A stretch of 64,000 nucleotides of DNA from Bradyrhizobium sp. KBS0727 (GCF_005937885.2 NZ_CP042176.1:2227501-2291500); one strand, 5' to 3'. Positions 32,215 to 40,770 are shown, counted from the first letter of the stretch. Notes: a model not told the origin generated them from the letters alone. Numbers and translations are program-made.

Positions 32215-33213
32215 ATGATGCGGATGATAACAGCGGTTGCGACCGCCTTGATCTGGACCGCGCTTTCAGTGGTTCCCGCTTCCGCCGCCGACAAGGTCGT
32301 GCTGATGCTGAACTGGTACGTCTATGGCGAGCACGCGCCGTTCTATTACGGCAAGGCCAAGGGCATCTATGCCGCCGAGGGCATCGATCTCGAAATCCAG
32401 GAAGGCCGCGGTTCGGCGGCGACCACGCAGGCGGTCGCGGCCAAGACCGCCGACTTCGGCTATGTCGACGTACCCACCATGATGCGCGCGGCAGTGAAGG
32501 GCGCGCCGATCGTTGCCACCGGCGTGCTGCTGCAGACCAGCCCGATGTCGGCGATGGGTTTCGTCGAGAAGAACATCAGGAAGCCCGAGGACATCAAGGG
32601 CAAGACGGTCGCGATCACGCCCGCCGATTCCATGACGCAGATCTGGCCGCTTTTTTTGAAGAAGACCGGCTTGAAGGAAAGCGATTTTACCACGGTCGCC
32701 GGCGACGGCCAGACCAAGCTCAACGCGGTCATCAACGGCCAGGCTGATCTGCTGCTCGGTTACGTCATGGACCAGTCGATGAAGATCAAGGATGCCACCG
32801 GCAAGGACGTCTATCCGATCAAGTTCGCCGACTACGGCATCAACATGGTGTCGTCCGGCATCGTCGCCAACACCGATTACGTCAAGGCCAATGCCGACCT
32901 CGTCAAGCGCTTCATGTCGGCGACGACCAAGGCGGTCGAAGCCGCCGAGAAGGATCCGAAAGGCGCGGCGCAGTCGATCCTCGACGCCAACCCGAAGGGC
33001 GGCAAGATCGAGACCCTGACCCAGGGCTTCGAGCTGACGATCCCGCTGTACCGGACGCCGGAAACCAAGGCCAAGCGGCCGTTCGAGGTGACCGACCAGA
33101 ACATGACCGACACGGTCAACCTCCTGGTCGAATATGGCGGGCTCGACGCCAAGGCCAAAGACAATCCGAAGGCGTTTTATACCAACGATTACCTGCCGAA
33201 GGGCGGCTCGTGA
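32215..33213 (+). CDS. ABC transporter substrate-binding protein (NMT1/SsuA-like)
   Basis: A periplasmic binding protein of 332 residues with a signal peptide of about 24 residues (ALSVVPASAA cleavage region). The family opening VVLMLNWYVYGEHAPFYYGK and the switch region EIQEGRGSAATTQAVAAKTA match the NMT1/THI5-like group. ITPADSMTQIWPLFLKKTG and INGQADLLLGYVMDQ line the second domain. The tryptophan and tyrosines early in the mature protein suggest an aromatic-lined pocket, as in pyrimidine- or aromatic-binding members. Hairpin repeats on both sides may set its mRNA level apart from the membrane and ATPase genes. Confidence 0.9.
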   Translation: MMRMITAVATALIWTALSVVPASAADKVVLMLNWYVYGEHAPFYYGKAKGIYAAEGIDLEIQEGRGSAATTQAVAAKTADFGYVDVPTMMRAAVKGAPIVATGVLLQTSPMSAMGFVEKNIRKPEDIKGKTVAITPADSMTQIWPLFLKKTGLKESDFTTVAGDGQTKLNAVINGQADLLLGYVMDQSMKIKDATGKDVYPIKFADYGINMVSSGIVANTDYVKANADLVKRFMSATTKAVEAAEKDPKGAAQSILDANPKGGKIETLTQGFELTIPLYRTPETKAKRPFEVTDQNMTDTVNLLVEYGGLDAKAKDNPKAFYTNDYLPKGGS

Positions 33214-33233
33214 GGGTGATGCAATTGAGATGT

Positions 33234-33316
33234 CGTCATTCCGGGATGGTGCGTAGCACCAGACCCGGAATCTCGAGATTCCGGGTTCGATGCTTTCGCA
33301 TCGCCCCGGAATGACG
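33234..33316. repeat. Dispersed palindromic repeat (CGTCATTCCGGG type)
   Basis: Outer arms CGTCATTCCGGG (33234-33245) and CCCGGAATGACG (33305-33316) enclose a perfect palindrome, ACCCGGAATCTC followed directly by its reverse complement, at 33263-33286. It begins 21 bases after the binding-protein stop and could protect the 3' end of that message. Confidence 0.85.
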
Positions 33317-33337
33317 GCTTTTTCGAATGGACGTTGA

Positions 33338-34186
33338 ATGAACCCCGCGACCAAACCTACCGAAACCCATCAACCCGCCGCGCATCTGCGCCTGGTGTCC
33401 GATCGCGCCGGGCAGGCGACGCCGGGAATCACGCTGTCAGGCGTGTCGAAAACCTATCGCTCGCGCGACGGCGACGTGCCGTCGCTAAAACCGCTGGATT
33501 TTCACATCAACGAGGGCGAGTTCTTTGTCGTGGTCGGCCCGTCCGGCTGCGGCAAGTCGACGCTGTTGAAGATGATCTCGGGGCTGCTCGCGCCCTCGAC
33601 CGGTGAAATCCTGGTCGACGGCGAACAGGTGACGAAGCCGCACGGCAATGTCGGCATCGTGTTCCAGAACGCGCTGCTGCTGCCATGGCGCAACATCCTG
33701 TCGAACGTGATGCTGCCGATCGACATGAAGAAGCTGCCGCGCCAAGAGTACTTGCTGCGCGCCAAGGCGCTCTTGAAATTGGTCGGGCTCGAAGGGTTCG
33801 AGAAGAAGCTGCCCTGGCAGCTGTCCGGCGGCATGCAGCAGCGCGCCTCGATCTGCCGCGCGCTGGTGCACGATCCCAAGATCATGCTGATGGACGAGCC
33901 GTTCGGCGCGCTCGATGCCATGACGCGCGAGAAGATGAATGTCGAGCTGATGCGGATCCAGCGCGAGACTGGCAAGACCGTGCTGCTGATCACGCATTCG
34001 ATACCGGAAGCCGTGTTCCTCGCCGACCGCGTGCTGGTCATGACCGAACGGCCAGGCGCGATCGCCGCGATCTACGACGTGCCGCTGCCGCGCCCGCGTT
34101 CGCTGGATTCGATGGCCGATCCCGCCTTCACCGAACTGGTGCAGCGCATCCGCAAGCACTTCTTCACCCAAAGCCCGCTGGACTGA
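33338..34186 (+). CDS. ABC transporter ATP-binding protein (TauB/SsuB-like)
   Basis: A 282-residue ATPase that powers the importer. Walker A is GPSGCGKST near residue 68, the signature is LSGGMQQRASICRALVHDP, Walker B is IMLMDEPFGALDA, and the switch histidine is in LLITHSIPEAV. The D-loop and Q-loop (VFQNALLLPWRN) are intact. The N-terminal 30 residues (MNPATKPTETHQPAAHLRLV) are an extension before the usual start of the domain. The stop is 11 bases before the enolase-superfamily gene, which points to an operon. Confidence 0.93.
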   Translation: MNPATKPTETHQPAAHLRLVSDRAGQATPGITLSGVSKTYRSRDGDVPSLKPLDFHINEGEFFVVVGPSGCGKSTLLKMISGLLAPSTGEILVDGEQVTKPHGNVGIVFQNALLLPWRNILSNVMLPIDMKKLPRQEYLLRAKALLKLVGLEGFEKKLPWQLSGGMQQRASICRALVHDPKIMLMDEPFGALDAMTREKMNVELMRIQRETGKTVLLITHSIPEAVFLADRVLVMTERPGAIAAIYDVPLPRPRSLDSMADPAFTELVQRIRKHFFTQSPLD

Positions 34187-34197
34187 AAGCTGGCCCG

Positions 34198-35601
34198 ATG
34201 CCGTATCGCCTGACTGTGCGAGATATCTCGTTCTTTGAACGCCCGGTCGCGTTTGCGCGGCCGTTCCGGTTCGGCGCCGTCGTCATCAACGCGACGCCGC
34301 AGATGTTCGTGCGTGTCGAGATCGAGGTGGAAGGCAAAGGCAACGCTGTCGGCGCCAGTGCCGAATTTCTGGTGCCGAAATGGTTCGACAAGCGGCCGCA
34401 TCTGTCGCCGGAAGAGACGGTTTCGGAGTTGCGACGCTCGCTGCTGATCGCGCGGGAACTTTATCTGGCTCATGCCGGCTACGAGACCGCGTTCGGCCTG
34501 CACGCGGCCTGCATCGCCGCACAGGCCGAGGCCTGCGCCAAGGAGGACATTCCTCCGCTGGCGGCGGGCTATGGTCCGGCCGAGATCGACAAGGCGATCC
34601 TTGATGCGTTGTTGCGCGCCGTCGGCACCAATTTTTTCGACGGCATGGCGGCGAATATCAGTGGCGTTGATGCGCGGCTGTCGCGCGATCTCAGTAACGA
34701 CGATATCGCGCAGTTCCTGTCGGAACGAAAGCGACTCGAGCGCGTCGCGGTCCGGCACACTGTCGGCATGGACGACAAGGTCGAAGGCGAGGGTGGTGTT
34801 GCCGACGCAAAGGAAAACGCCGGCGCGCGCTATTTCAAGCTCAAGCTCAACGGCGATCCCGGGCATGATGCGGAACGGCTGACCCGCATCAGTGCGGAGC
34901 TGGCGACGCTGCCGCACGATTACCAGGTGACGCTGGACGCCAATGAGCAATATGCCGACCTCGGCGCGCTCGGTGCGTTGGTCGACCGGCTCGACCGCGA
35001 CCCCGCGCTACGGCCGATCGCGGCCAAGCTGCTCTATATCGAGCAGCCGATGCCGCGCGATATCACCCGGGCCTCGCCGCTCGGCGCGCTCGCCCGCCGT
35101 GATTTCATCGTCGACGAGGCCGACGATTCCTATGATGCATTCCCGGTGGCGCGCGCGCTCGGCTATCGCGGCATCTCGTCGAAATCCTGCAAGGGCATCT
35201 ACAAGTCGGTGATCAATGCCACGCGCGCGGCCAAATGGAGCGCGGCCGGCACGAAATGCTTCATCGCCGGCGAAGACCTGACCTGCCAGGCCGGACTGGC
35301 CGTGCAGCAGGATCTCGCGCTCGGCGCGCTGATCGGCGTTACCCATGCCGAGCGCAACGGTCACCATTATGTCGACGGCTTTGGCGATACGCCGGCCGCG
35401 GAGGCTAACGCCTTCCTGATCGCACATCCCGATCTTTATGCCCAGGACGGCCACAAGGTCCGTCTCGCCATCCATAACGGCCATCTCCTGACGGGATCGC
35501 TGACGACACCAGGCTTTGCCACCTCCGTGCATCCGGACTGGTCCGCGATGTCGCCGCTGGCGCAGCCAACAGCCAGAATATCCTTGGAGAACGCAGTATG
35601 A
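34198..35601 (+). CDS. Enolase superfamily protein, muconate-cycloisomerase-like signature
   Basis: A 467-residue protein, about 100 residues longer than typical members. A pattern of the muconate-lactonizing-enzyme subgroup can be read: K214 and K216 in FKLKLNGD, metal ligands D247 (LDANEQY), E282 (YIEQPMP) and D306 (IVDEADD), and K329 in SSKSCKG. The first 200 residues include the capping domain and an insertion. Such enzymes do cycloisomerisation, dehydration or epimerisation by proton abstraction next to a carboxylate. The true start is ATG 34198; a much longer frame passes through the ATPase gene. Its ATGA stop/start overlap with the next gene shows coupling. The substrate is unknown. 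Confidence 0.8.
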   Translation: MPYRLTVRDISFFERPVAFARPFRFGAVVINATPQMFVRVEIEVEGKGNAVGASAEFLVPKWFDKRPHLSPEETVSELRRSLLIARELYLAHAGYETAFGLHAACIAAQAEACAKEDIPPLAAGYGPAEIDKAILDALLRAVGTNFFDGMAANISGVDARLSRDLSNDDIAQFLSERKRLERVAVRHTVGMDDKVEGEGGVADAKENAGARYFKLKLNGDPGHDAERLTRISAELATLPHDYQVTLDANEQYADLGALGALVDRLDRDPALRPIAAKLLYIEQPMPRDITRASPLGALARRDFIVDEADDSYDAFPVARALGYRGISSKSCKGIYKSVINATRAAKWSAAGTKCFIAGEDLTCQAGLAVQQDLALGALIGVTHAERNGHHYVDGFGDTPAAEANAFLIAHPDLYAQDGHKVRLAIHNGHLLTGSLTTPGFATSVHPDWSAMSPLAQPTARISLENAV

Positions 35602-36749
35602 CGACCAAACGCCTCGGCCTGATCATGAACGGTGTGACCGGCCGCATGGGGCTCAACCAGCATCTGATCCGCTCCATCATCGCGATCCGCGATTCCGGCG
35701 GCGTGCTGCTTGCGAATGGCGACCGCATGCTGCCCGATCCGATCCTGATCGGCCGCGACGCCGACAAGCTCGAGCGTCTGGCCAAGAGTTTCAATGTGAC
35801 GCGATGGTCGACCGACCTCGACAAGGCGCTCGCCAACAAGGACGACACCATCTTCTTCGACGCCGCCACCACGCAGGCGCGCCCGACGCTGCTGACGAAA
35901 GCGATCGAGGCCGGCAAGCATGTCTATTGCGAAAAGCCGATCGCAACCAACCTGGACGAGGCCGTTGCGGTGCTGCGGCTCGCCAATGCCAAAGGCGTCA
36001 AGCACGGTACAGTGCAGGACAAGCTGTTCCTGCCCGGCCTGAAGAAGCTGGCGTTCCTGCGCGACTCCGGTTTCTTCGGCCGCATGCTCTCGGTGCGCGG
36101 CGAGTTCGGCTATTGGGTGTTCGAGGGCGGCTGGCAGGAGGCGCAGCGGCCGTCATGGAACTACCGCAGCGAGGACGGCGGCGGCATCATTCTCGACATG
36201 GTCTGCCACTGGCGCTACGTGCTCGACAACCTGTTCGGCGAAGTCGAGAGCGTGAGCTGCACCGGCACCACCGACATCCCGGAACGCTTCGACGAGAAAA
36301 ACAAGAAGTACACCGCGACCGCCGACGACTCCGCCTATGTCACCTTCCGTCTCAAGGGCGGCGTGATTGCGCATATCAACATGAGCTGGGTGACGCGGGT
36401 CTACCGCGACGATCTCGTCACCTTCCAGGTCGACGGCACCCACGGCTCGGCGGTTGCCGGACTCACCGAGTGTATGATCCAGGCCCGGCAGGCGACGCCG
36501 CGACCAGTCTGGAACCCGGACGAGAAGCGCACCCACGATTTCTATGCCGACTGGCAGAAGCTGCCGGAGAACGTCACCTACGACAACGGTTTCAAGGAAC
36601 AGTGGGAGATGTTCATCCGCCACGTCTGCGAAGACGCGCCGTATAAATATACGCTGCTGGAAGGCGCCAAGGGCGTTCAGCTCGCCGAATGCGCGCTGCA
36701 GAGCTGGCGCGAGCGGCGCTGGATCGACGTCGCCCCGATCAAGGTGTGA
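35598..36749 (+). CDS. Gfo/Idh/MocA family oxidoreductase
   Basis: A 383-residue NAD(P)-dependent sugar or cyclitol dehydrogenase. The Rossmann loop is NGVTGRMGLNQ at residues 11-21, the conserved EKP is at 112-114 (YCEKPIATNLDEAV), and the C-terminal beta-sheet domain contains DGGGIILDMVCHWRYVLDNL, where D and H stand at the usual catalytic positions. The start ATG overlaps the TGA of the previous gene (ATGA). It is followed 21 bases later by the DUF993 gene. Family members oxidise or reduce hydroxyl groups on sugars, inositols and their derivatives. The specific reaction is unknown. Confidence 0.88.
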   Translation: MTTKRLGLIMNGVTGRMGLNQHLIRSIIAIRDSGGVLLANGDRMLPDPILIGRDADKLERLAKSFNVTRWSTDLDKALANKDDTIFFDAATTQARPTLLTKAIEAGKHVYCEKPIATNLDEAVAVLRLANAKGVKHGTVQDKLFLPGLKKLAFLRDSGFFGRMLSVRGEFGYWVFEGGWQEAQRPSWNYRSEDGGGIILDMVCHWRYVLDNLFGEVESVSCTGTTDIPERFDEKNKKYTATADDSAYVTFRLKGGVIAHINMSWVTRVYRDDLVTFQVDGTHGSAVAGLTECMIQARQATPRPVWNPDEKRTHDFYADWQKLPENVTYDNGFKEQWEMFIRHVCEDAPYKYTLLEGAKGVQLAECALQSWRERRWIDVAPIKV

Positions 36750-36770
36750 GGCAAGACAAGGACAAGCACC

Positions 36771-37964
36771 ATGAACAAACCAGTCATGCCGCCATCGTCG
36801 CTGTCGCTGAAGCTGCCGACCGCCGGAGGCCTGATCGAGACCTACCGCCTGGCGGCGTCGCGGACGTTTCCGGCGAAACTCGAAGGCACGCTGAACCGCG
36901 TGGCGTTTTCCGCGGCCCACGTGGTGGCCGATCCGTTGGCCGATTGCGACCCGTGGCTGACATCGGCCGTCGACTGGGACCGGACCATTGCGTTCCGTGA
37001 GCACGTCTGGGACCTCGGCCTTGGCGTCGCCGAGGCGATGGACACTGCGCAGCGCGGCATGGGGCTGGACTGGCCGACCTCGCTGGAACTGATCCAGCGT
37101 TCGGTGCGGGCGGCGAAGGCGAGGGGCGGCGCGCTGGTGTTTTCCGGCGCCGGCACCGACCATCTCCCCGTCGAGGACGCAAAAAGCCTCGACGACGTGA
37201 TCCGCGCCTATGAAGAGCAGATCGCGGCCGTTGAAAAGGCCGGCGGCCGGATCATCCTGATGGCCTCGCGGGCGCTGGCAAAACTCGGGCGCAGCGCCGA
37301 CGATTACGCCAAGGTCTATAACCGCGTGCTCTCGCAGGTTCGCGAGCCCGTGATCATCCACTGGCTTGGCGACATGTTCGATCCGGCGCTGGCGAATTAC
37401 TGGGGCACGGCGAACCTCGATACCGCGATGGATATCGCGGTCGGGATCATCAACGCCAGTGCCGCCAAGGTCGATGGCGTCAAGGTCTCGCTGCTCGACA
37501 AGCAGCGCGAGATCGACATGCGCCGGCGGCTCGACAAGAGCGTCAAGATGTATACCGGCGACGACTTCAACTATGCCGAACTGATCGCCGGCGACGACAA
37601 GGGTTTTTCGCACGCGCTGCTCGGTATCTTCGACGCCATCGCGCCGGCCGCCTCCTACGCGCTGTCGCGGCTCGCCGCCGGCGACGAAGCCGGCTTCCAT
37701 GACGTGCTCGGGCCGACGGTGCCGCTGTCGCGCCATATCTTCAGGGCGCCGACGCGGTTCTACAAGACCGGCATCGTGTTCATGGCCTATCTCAACGGCC
37801 ATCAGGATCACTTCACCATGGTGGGCGGGCAGGAGAGCACGCGCTCGACGCTGCATCTGGCCGAACTGTTCCGATTGGCGGACAAGGCCGGGCTGCTGTC
37901 CAATCCCGAACTGGCGACGCAGCGCATGAAGGCGGTGCTGGCGACGCGCGGCGTCGAGCCGTGA
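36771..37964 (+). CDS. DUF993 family protein (DapA-like TIM barrel)
   Basis: A 397-residue protein I recognise as DUF993, a family distantly like the dihydrodipicolinate synthase/N-acetylneuraminate lyase aldolases. GTDHLPVEDAKSLDDVIRAY and VIIHWLGDMFDPALANYWG lie at strand ends. The lysine in VDGVKVSLLDK occupies a place like the Schiff-base lysine of aldolases. No function has been established for the family to my knowledge. Its position between a Gfo/Idh/MocA dehydrogenase and a TIM-barrel isomerase suggests a carbon-carbon cleaving step in a catabolic route. ATG 36771 follows AAGACAAGGA. Its TGA overlaps the next gene. Confidence 0.82.
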   Translation: MNKPVMPPSSLSLKLPTAGGLIETYRLAASRTFPAKLEGTLNRVAFSAAHVVADPLADCDPWLTSAVDWDRTIAFREHVWDLGLGVAEAMDTAQRGMGLDWPTSLELIQRSVRAAKARGGALVFSGAGTDHLPVEDAKSLDDVIRAYEEQIAAVEKAGGRIILMASRALAKLGRSADDYAKVYNRVLSQVREPVIIHWLGDMFDPALANYWGTANLDTAMDIAVGIINASAAKVDGVKVSLLDKQREIDMRRRLDKSVKMYTGDDFNYAELIAGDDKGFSHALLGIFDAIAPAASYALSRLAAGDEAGFHDVLGPTVPLSRHIFRAPTRFYKTGIVFMAYLNGHQDHFTMVGGQESTRSTLHLAELFRLADKAGLLSNPELATQRMKAVLATRGVEP

Positions 37965-38827
37965 TGCGGGATTTTTCGAACGATCATCGCTGGCTGTCGC
38001 TGAATACGGCGACCGTTCGCAAGCAGGGCGATCTGGTCGGCATCATCGAAGCCTGCGCGCGGCACGGCATCCGTGCCATCGATCCCTGGCGCGACCAGGT
38101 CGCCGCCGTCGGTCTCGACCGTGCGGTGCGGGCAGTGCGTGACGCCGGGCTCGAATTGTCGGGCTACTGCCGCGGCGGCATGTTCGTCGCCGATGCGGCG
38201 CACCGGATCGAGGCGCGCGACGATAACCGCCGCGCGATCGATGAGGCCAGCGCGCTGGGCGCGCCCTGCGTCGTGCTCGTCGTCGGCGGCCTGCCGCAAT
38301 ATTCGCGGCCGGGAAGCGTAGCCACCAAGGATATTGCCGGTGCGCGGGCGCAAGTCCACGATGGCCTTGGCGAAATGCTGGACTATGCGAGAGCGGCTGG
38401 CATGCCGCTCGCGATCGAACCGCTGCATCCGGCCTATGCCGCCGACCGCGCCTGCGTCAACACGACCAAACAGGCGCTGGATATTTGCGATGCGCTGGAC
38501 CCTGCGCGCAGCGGCGCTCTCGGCGTCGCGCTCGATGTCTATCACGTCTGGTGGGATCCGGATGTGCTGCCGCAGATCGTGCGCGCCGGCAAGGAGCGCC
38601 TGCTGGCGTTTCACGTCTGCGACTGGCTTGTGCCCACCAAGGACATCCTCAACGACCGCGGCATGATGGGCGACGGCGTCATCGACATCAAATCGGTGCG
38701 CGCTGCGGTCGAGGCGCAGGGCTTTGCCGGCTATTCCGAGATCGAGATTTTCTCGAATGACTGGTGGAACAGGCCGATGGACGAGGTCTTGAAGACCTGC
38801 ATCGAGCGGCACCGGACGGTGGTGTAG
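37964..38827 (+). CDS. Sugar phosphate isomerase/epimerase family protein (TIM barrel)
   Basis: A 287-residue xylose-isomerase-like TIM barrel. Likely metal ligands are E in AIEPLHP, D in VALDVYHVWWDP, H in LAFHVCDWL and E in YSEIEIFSNDWW, the E-D-H-E set of this family. Related enzymes include inosose dehydratase, tagatose epimerase and hydroxypyruvate isomerase. ATG 37964 shares its A with the TGA of the DUF993 gene (TGATG); GTG 37961 is the alternative. It is the last gene of the cluster, followed by a 250-base gap. The substrate is unknown but likely a keto sugar or cyclitol intermediate. Confidence 0.87.
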   Translation: MRDFSNDHRWLSLNTATVRKQGDLVGIIEACARHGIRAIDPWRDQVAAVGLDRAVRAVRDAGLELSGYCRGGMFVADAAHRIEARDDNRRAIDEASALGAPCVVLVVGGLPQYSRPGSVATKDIAGARAQVHDGLGEMLDYARAAGMPLAIEPLHPAYAADRACVNTTKQALDICDALDPARSGALGVALDVYHVWWDPDVLPQIVRAGKERLLAFHVCDWLVPTKDILNDRGMMGDGVIDIKSVRAAVEAQGFAGYSEIEIFSNDWWNRPMDEVLKTCIERHRTVV

Positions 38828-39080
38828 AGCTCGAAAACGAACGGCGGGCACGCCATCGAAGCGGTGTGCCAAGTTCGCTCAGCGCGGCGTATTCGCTGTG
38901 CCAATGATGGGCGATGTTGTCTCGCAATTGAACGGCGCAAGTGCGCGCCTTCGAGTTCCCGGTTCCAGATTTAACCTTTTTCGGCGCTATTCAGCTTAAC
39001 AAAGGGTTATCATTGTGCCCGCGCCCGCTCCGGCGTTAGCTGTTTCGTAAGGATGTTTATCCGCAGCGACGAGCGACACC

Positions 39081-39377
39081 ATGAAAATCTTCTACGCGAT
39101 TGCAACTCTCGCCCTTTTGTCCACATCGGCCGCCGCCGAGGGATGGGACGTCGTTGAGCGATGTACCTACAGCAAGTTCTTCGGCAGAATGTGCACGACG
39201 TCCTACCGCGAGGCGCCGTCGCGCAGCCTCGCCCAGGAACAGGACGACGAAAAAGCAAGGCGCGCCTCGATCGAGAAATGGGAAGCGTTTTGCAAGCCGA
39301 CGCGCACCTATGACAATGAAGGCGTCGGCCGCCTGGTCTACGCCAAGAAGGGCTGCGAATTCGGCCGCAGCGAGTAG
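39081..39377 (+). CDS. Small secreted protein with CKPT motif, paralogue 1
   Basis: A 98-residue hypothetical protein with a clear signal peptide (MKIFYAIATLALLSTSAAAE, cleavage near residue 19). The mature part has four cysteines, two in CTYSKFFGRMC and two in the C-terminal motif KWEAFCKPTRTYDNEGVGR followed by YAKKGCEFGR. The C-terminal motif recurs in the next gene (EWSARCKPT ... YAEKDCDLSR), so the two are paralogues, probably disulfide-bonded periplasmic proteins. No function is known. The upstream 250 bases have no gene. Confidence 0.7.
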   Translation: MKIFYAIATLALLSTSAAAEGWDVVERCTYSKFFGRMCTTSYREAPSRSLAQEQDDEKARRASIEKWEAFCKPTRTYDNEGVGRLVYAKKGCEFGRSE

Positions 39378-39588
39378 TCGATACTTGTCGCGCCTGCGCC
39401 GTGTTGTGCGGCGTGCGTGAATGAGTTCCGTCATGCGTCGTGTGAGCTCGCACCGCATTTTTCGTGGCGGCGAGACGGCTAAAGTTTTAACGACAAAATT
39501 GCGAACCGGTTAGTTACGCTGCTTTACCGCGCCTCAATGCCTGTCCGTCATTGCTGACGGGTAGTGCTTATTTCGTGAGGCAACCAAC

Positions 39589-39969
39589 ATGCGTATCGTC
39601 TTCGCGGTCTCGATTGTCATCGCCTCGATCTCGTCGGCGTCAGCCCAGTTCGCGATGGATCACGGGCATGCCGCGGATGCGGTCCAGGCCACCCAAGCAA
39701 AACAGTCCGCGGCCGCGGCCAAAGCCCGGGCCATTGCCAACGGTGATCCGCTTCTGCCGAGCCAGTCGACCGACTTCGCCGTCGGCGGTCGCACGACGAT
39801 CAAGGTAATTCCGCGAACGGAGGAAGAGCTCAAGGCCGACAGGTTGGCGGAAGCCGAATGGAGCGCGCGTTGCAAGCCGACCGTTGAGGAAGACCGCGAC
39901 GGCATACGCCGAACCAAATATGCCGAGAAGGATTGCGACCTCTCGCGCTTCAACACCGCTGGGAACTAA
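39589..39969 (+). CDS. Small secreted protein with CKPT motif, paralogue 2
   Basis: A 126-residue hypothetical protein with a signal peptide (MRIVFAVSIVIASISSASAQ). The mature part has an Ala/Gln/Lys-rich segment (DAVQATQAKQSAAAAKARA), a middle region ending KVIPRTEEELKADRLAEAEW, and the two-cysteine C-terminal motif ARCKPTVEEDRDGIRRTKYA then EKDCDLSR shared with the protein 212 bases upstream. The paralogues share little outside the signal and this motif. Role unknown, envelope location likely. A dispersed repeat hairpin begins nine bases after the stop. Confidence 0.72.
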   Translation: MRIVFAVSIVIASISSASAQFAMDHGHAADAVQATQAKQSAAAAKARAIANGDPLLPSQSTDFAVGGRTTIKVIPRTEEELKADRLAEAEWSARCKPTVEEDRDGIRRTKYAEKDCDLSRFNTAGN

Positions 39970-39977
39970 AGCCTTAT

Positions 39978-40075
39978 CGGTTCTGATTGAATCAGAACCG
40001 GGCTCTACTCTTTTGTTTTGACGCGTTTTCTTGACGCGAACCGGTTCCCACTTCGCTGGAAAACGCTCTAACCAC
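39978..40075. repeat. Dispersed repeat beginning with a perfect hairpin
   Basis: CGGTTCTGATT (39978-39988) and AATCAGAACCG (39990-40000) form an exact 11-base inverted repeat, followed by a T-rich stretch (CTCTTTTGTTTT region) and TTTTGACGCG/CTTGACGCGAACCGG. The whole block to GAAAACGCTCT is one I recall as a common Bradyrhizobium repeat. The hairpin plus T-run could terminate the preceding gene. Confidence 0.75.
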
Positions 40076-40167
40076 AATCTATCCCGATCGGCCGCGCATC
40101 CGCGCGCCGTCTACGGATCAATCCAGCGATCCCGGCGGCGGTCGTCCGCCGGCTTCCCGGCATGACG

Positions 40168-40299
40168 TTATTTCTTGTTGCCGTAGCCCGACTGCAGGCC
40201 TCCGACGCCCTTCTGGCTCGGTGCCGCAGCGATCGTCTTGATCTTTTCCTTCTTCGGCTTCTTCTTTTCCCGATTACCCTTTTGCTCGCCCTTGGGCAT
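40168..40299 (-). CDS. Small highly basic hypothetical protein (43 residues)
   Basis: MPKGEQKGNREKKKPKKEKI begins a 43-residue Lys-rich protein ending QKGVGGLQSGYGNKK. The ATG at 40299 is preceded on the minus strand by AGGGAGAGA, a good ribosome binding site, and small proteins starting MPKGEQKGNREKKKPK are familiar from rhizobial genomes. About one third of the residues are lysine, suggesting nucleic acid or ribosome association, but nothing is known. Upstream in-frame extension to 40692 is not supported. Confidence 0.6.
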   Translation of the reverse strand: MPKGEQKGNREKKKPKKEKIKTIAAAPSQKGVGGLQSGYGNKK

Positions 40300-40550
40300 A
40301 CCGATCTCTCCCTGCGTTGATGTCGTCCGGTGTCTTGAAGGGGCATCGAACCATGCAAAGGTAGCGATCTGGCGCGCAATAGATAGAGCCGGTCGAGCAA
40401 AAGCGGATTTAATTTCAATCAGCCGGGCTTGCCATGTCGTAAGGTCGCGCGGCGATTCTCTTCGTACTGCGAGGCATGAAGGCCATCGGACCATGATGGC
40501 AGCGCGTTCGCGCGTTTCGATGGATCTGGAACAGGCAAAGTGAGCATTGT

Positions 40551-40742
40551 ATGAGCGAACGGCTGGACACCCTGAAAAAGGCAAGGGAGCGCATGGTCGA
40601 GGAACGCGATGCGCATGCGAAGGTTCTCGCCGCCGCGTTCGATCGCGACAAGGCAGAGCGGGCGCGCGCCAAGTTCGTGGAGACGCAAACATTGATCGAT
40701 GCGATCGACCGCGCCATCGCCGGCGACCAGCCCGGCGCTTAG
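40551..40742 (+). CDS. Hypothetical protein, helical (63 residues)
   Basis: A 63-residue, highly charged, probably all-helical protein (MSERLDTLKKARERMVEERD, then RDKAERARAKFVETQTLIDA). It has heptad-like hydrophobic spacing consistent with a short coiled coil. There is no signal peptide and no recognised domain. Codon usage and composition look native. It is convergent with the P450 gene, 28 bases away. Function unknown. Confidence 0.5.
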   Translation: MSERLDTLKKARERMVEERDAHAKVLAAAFDRDKAERARAKFVETQTLIDAIDRAIAGDQPGA

Positions 40743-40770
40743 TCTAATCCGCTGATTTAGGCCCGCGGCC

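Noticed and set aside
36153..37856. 567-codon minus-strand frame across the Gfo/Idh and DUF993 genes
   Set aside because: It spans two well-supported plus-strand genes and has shadow composition.
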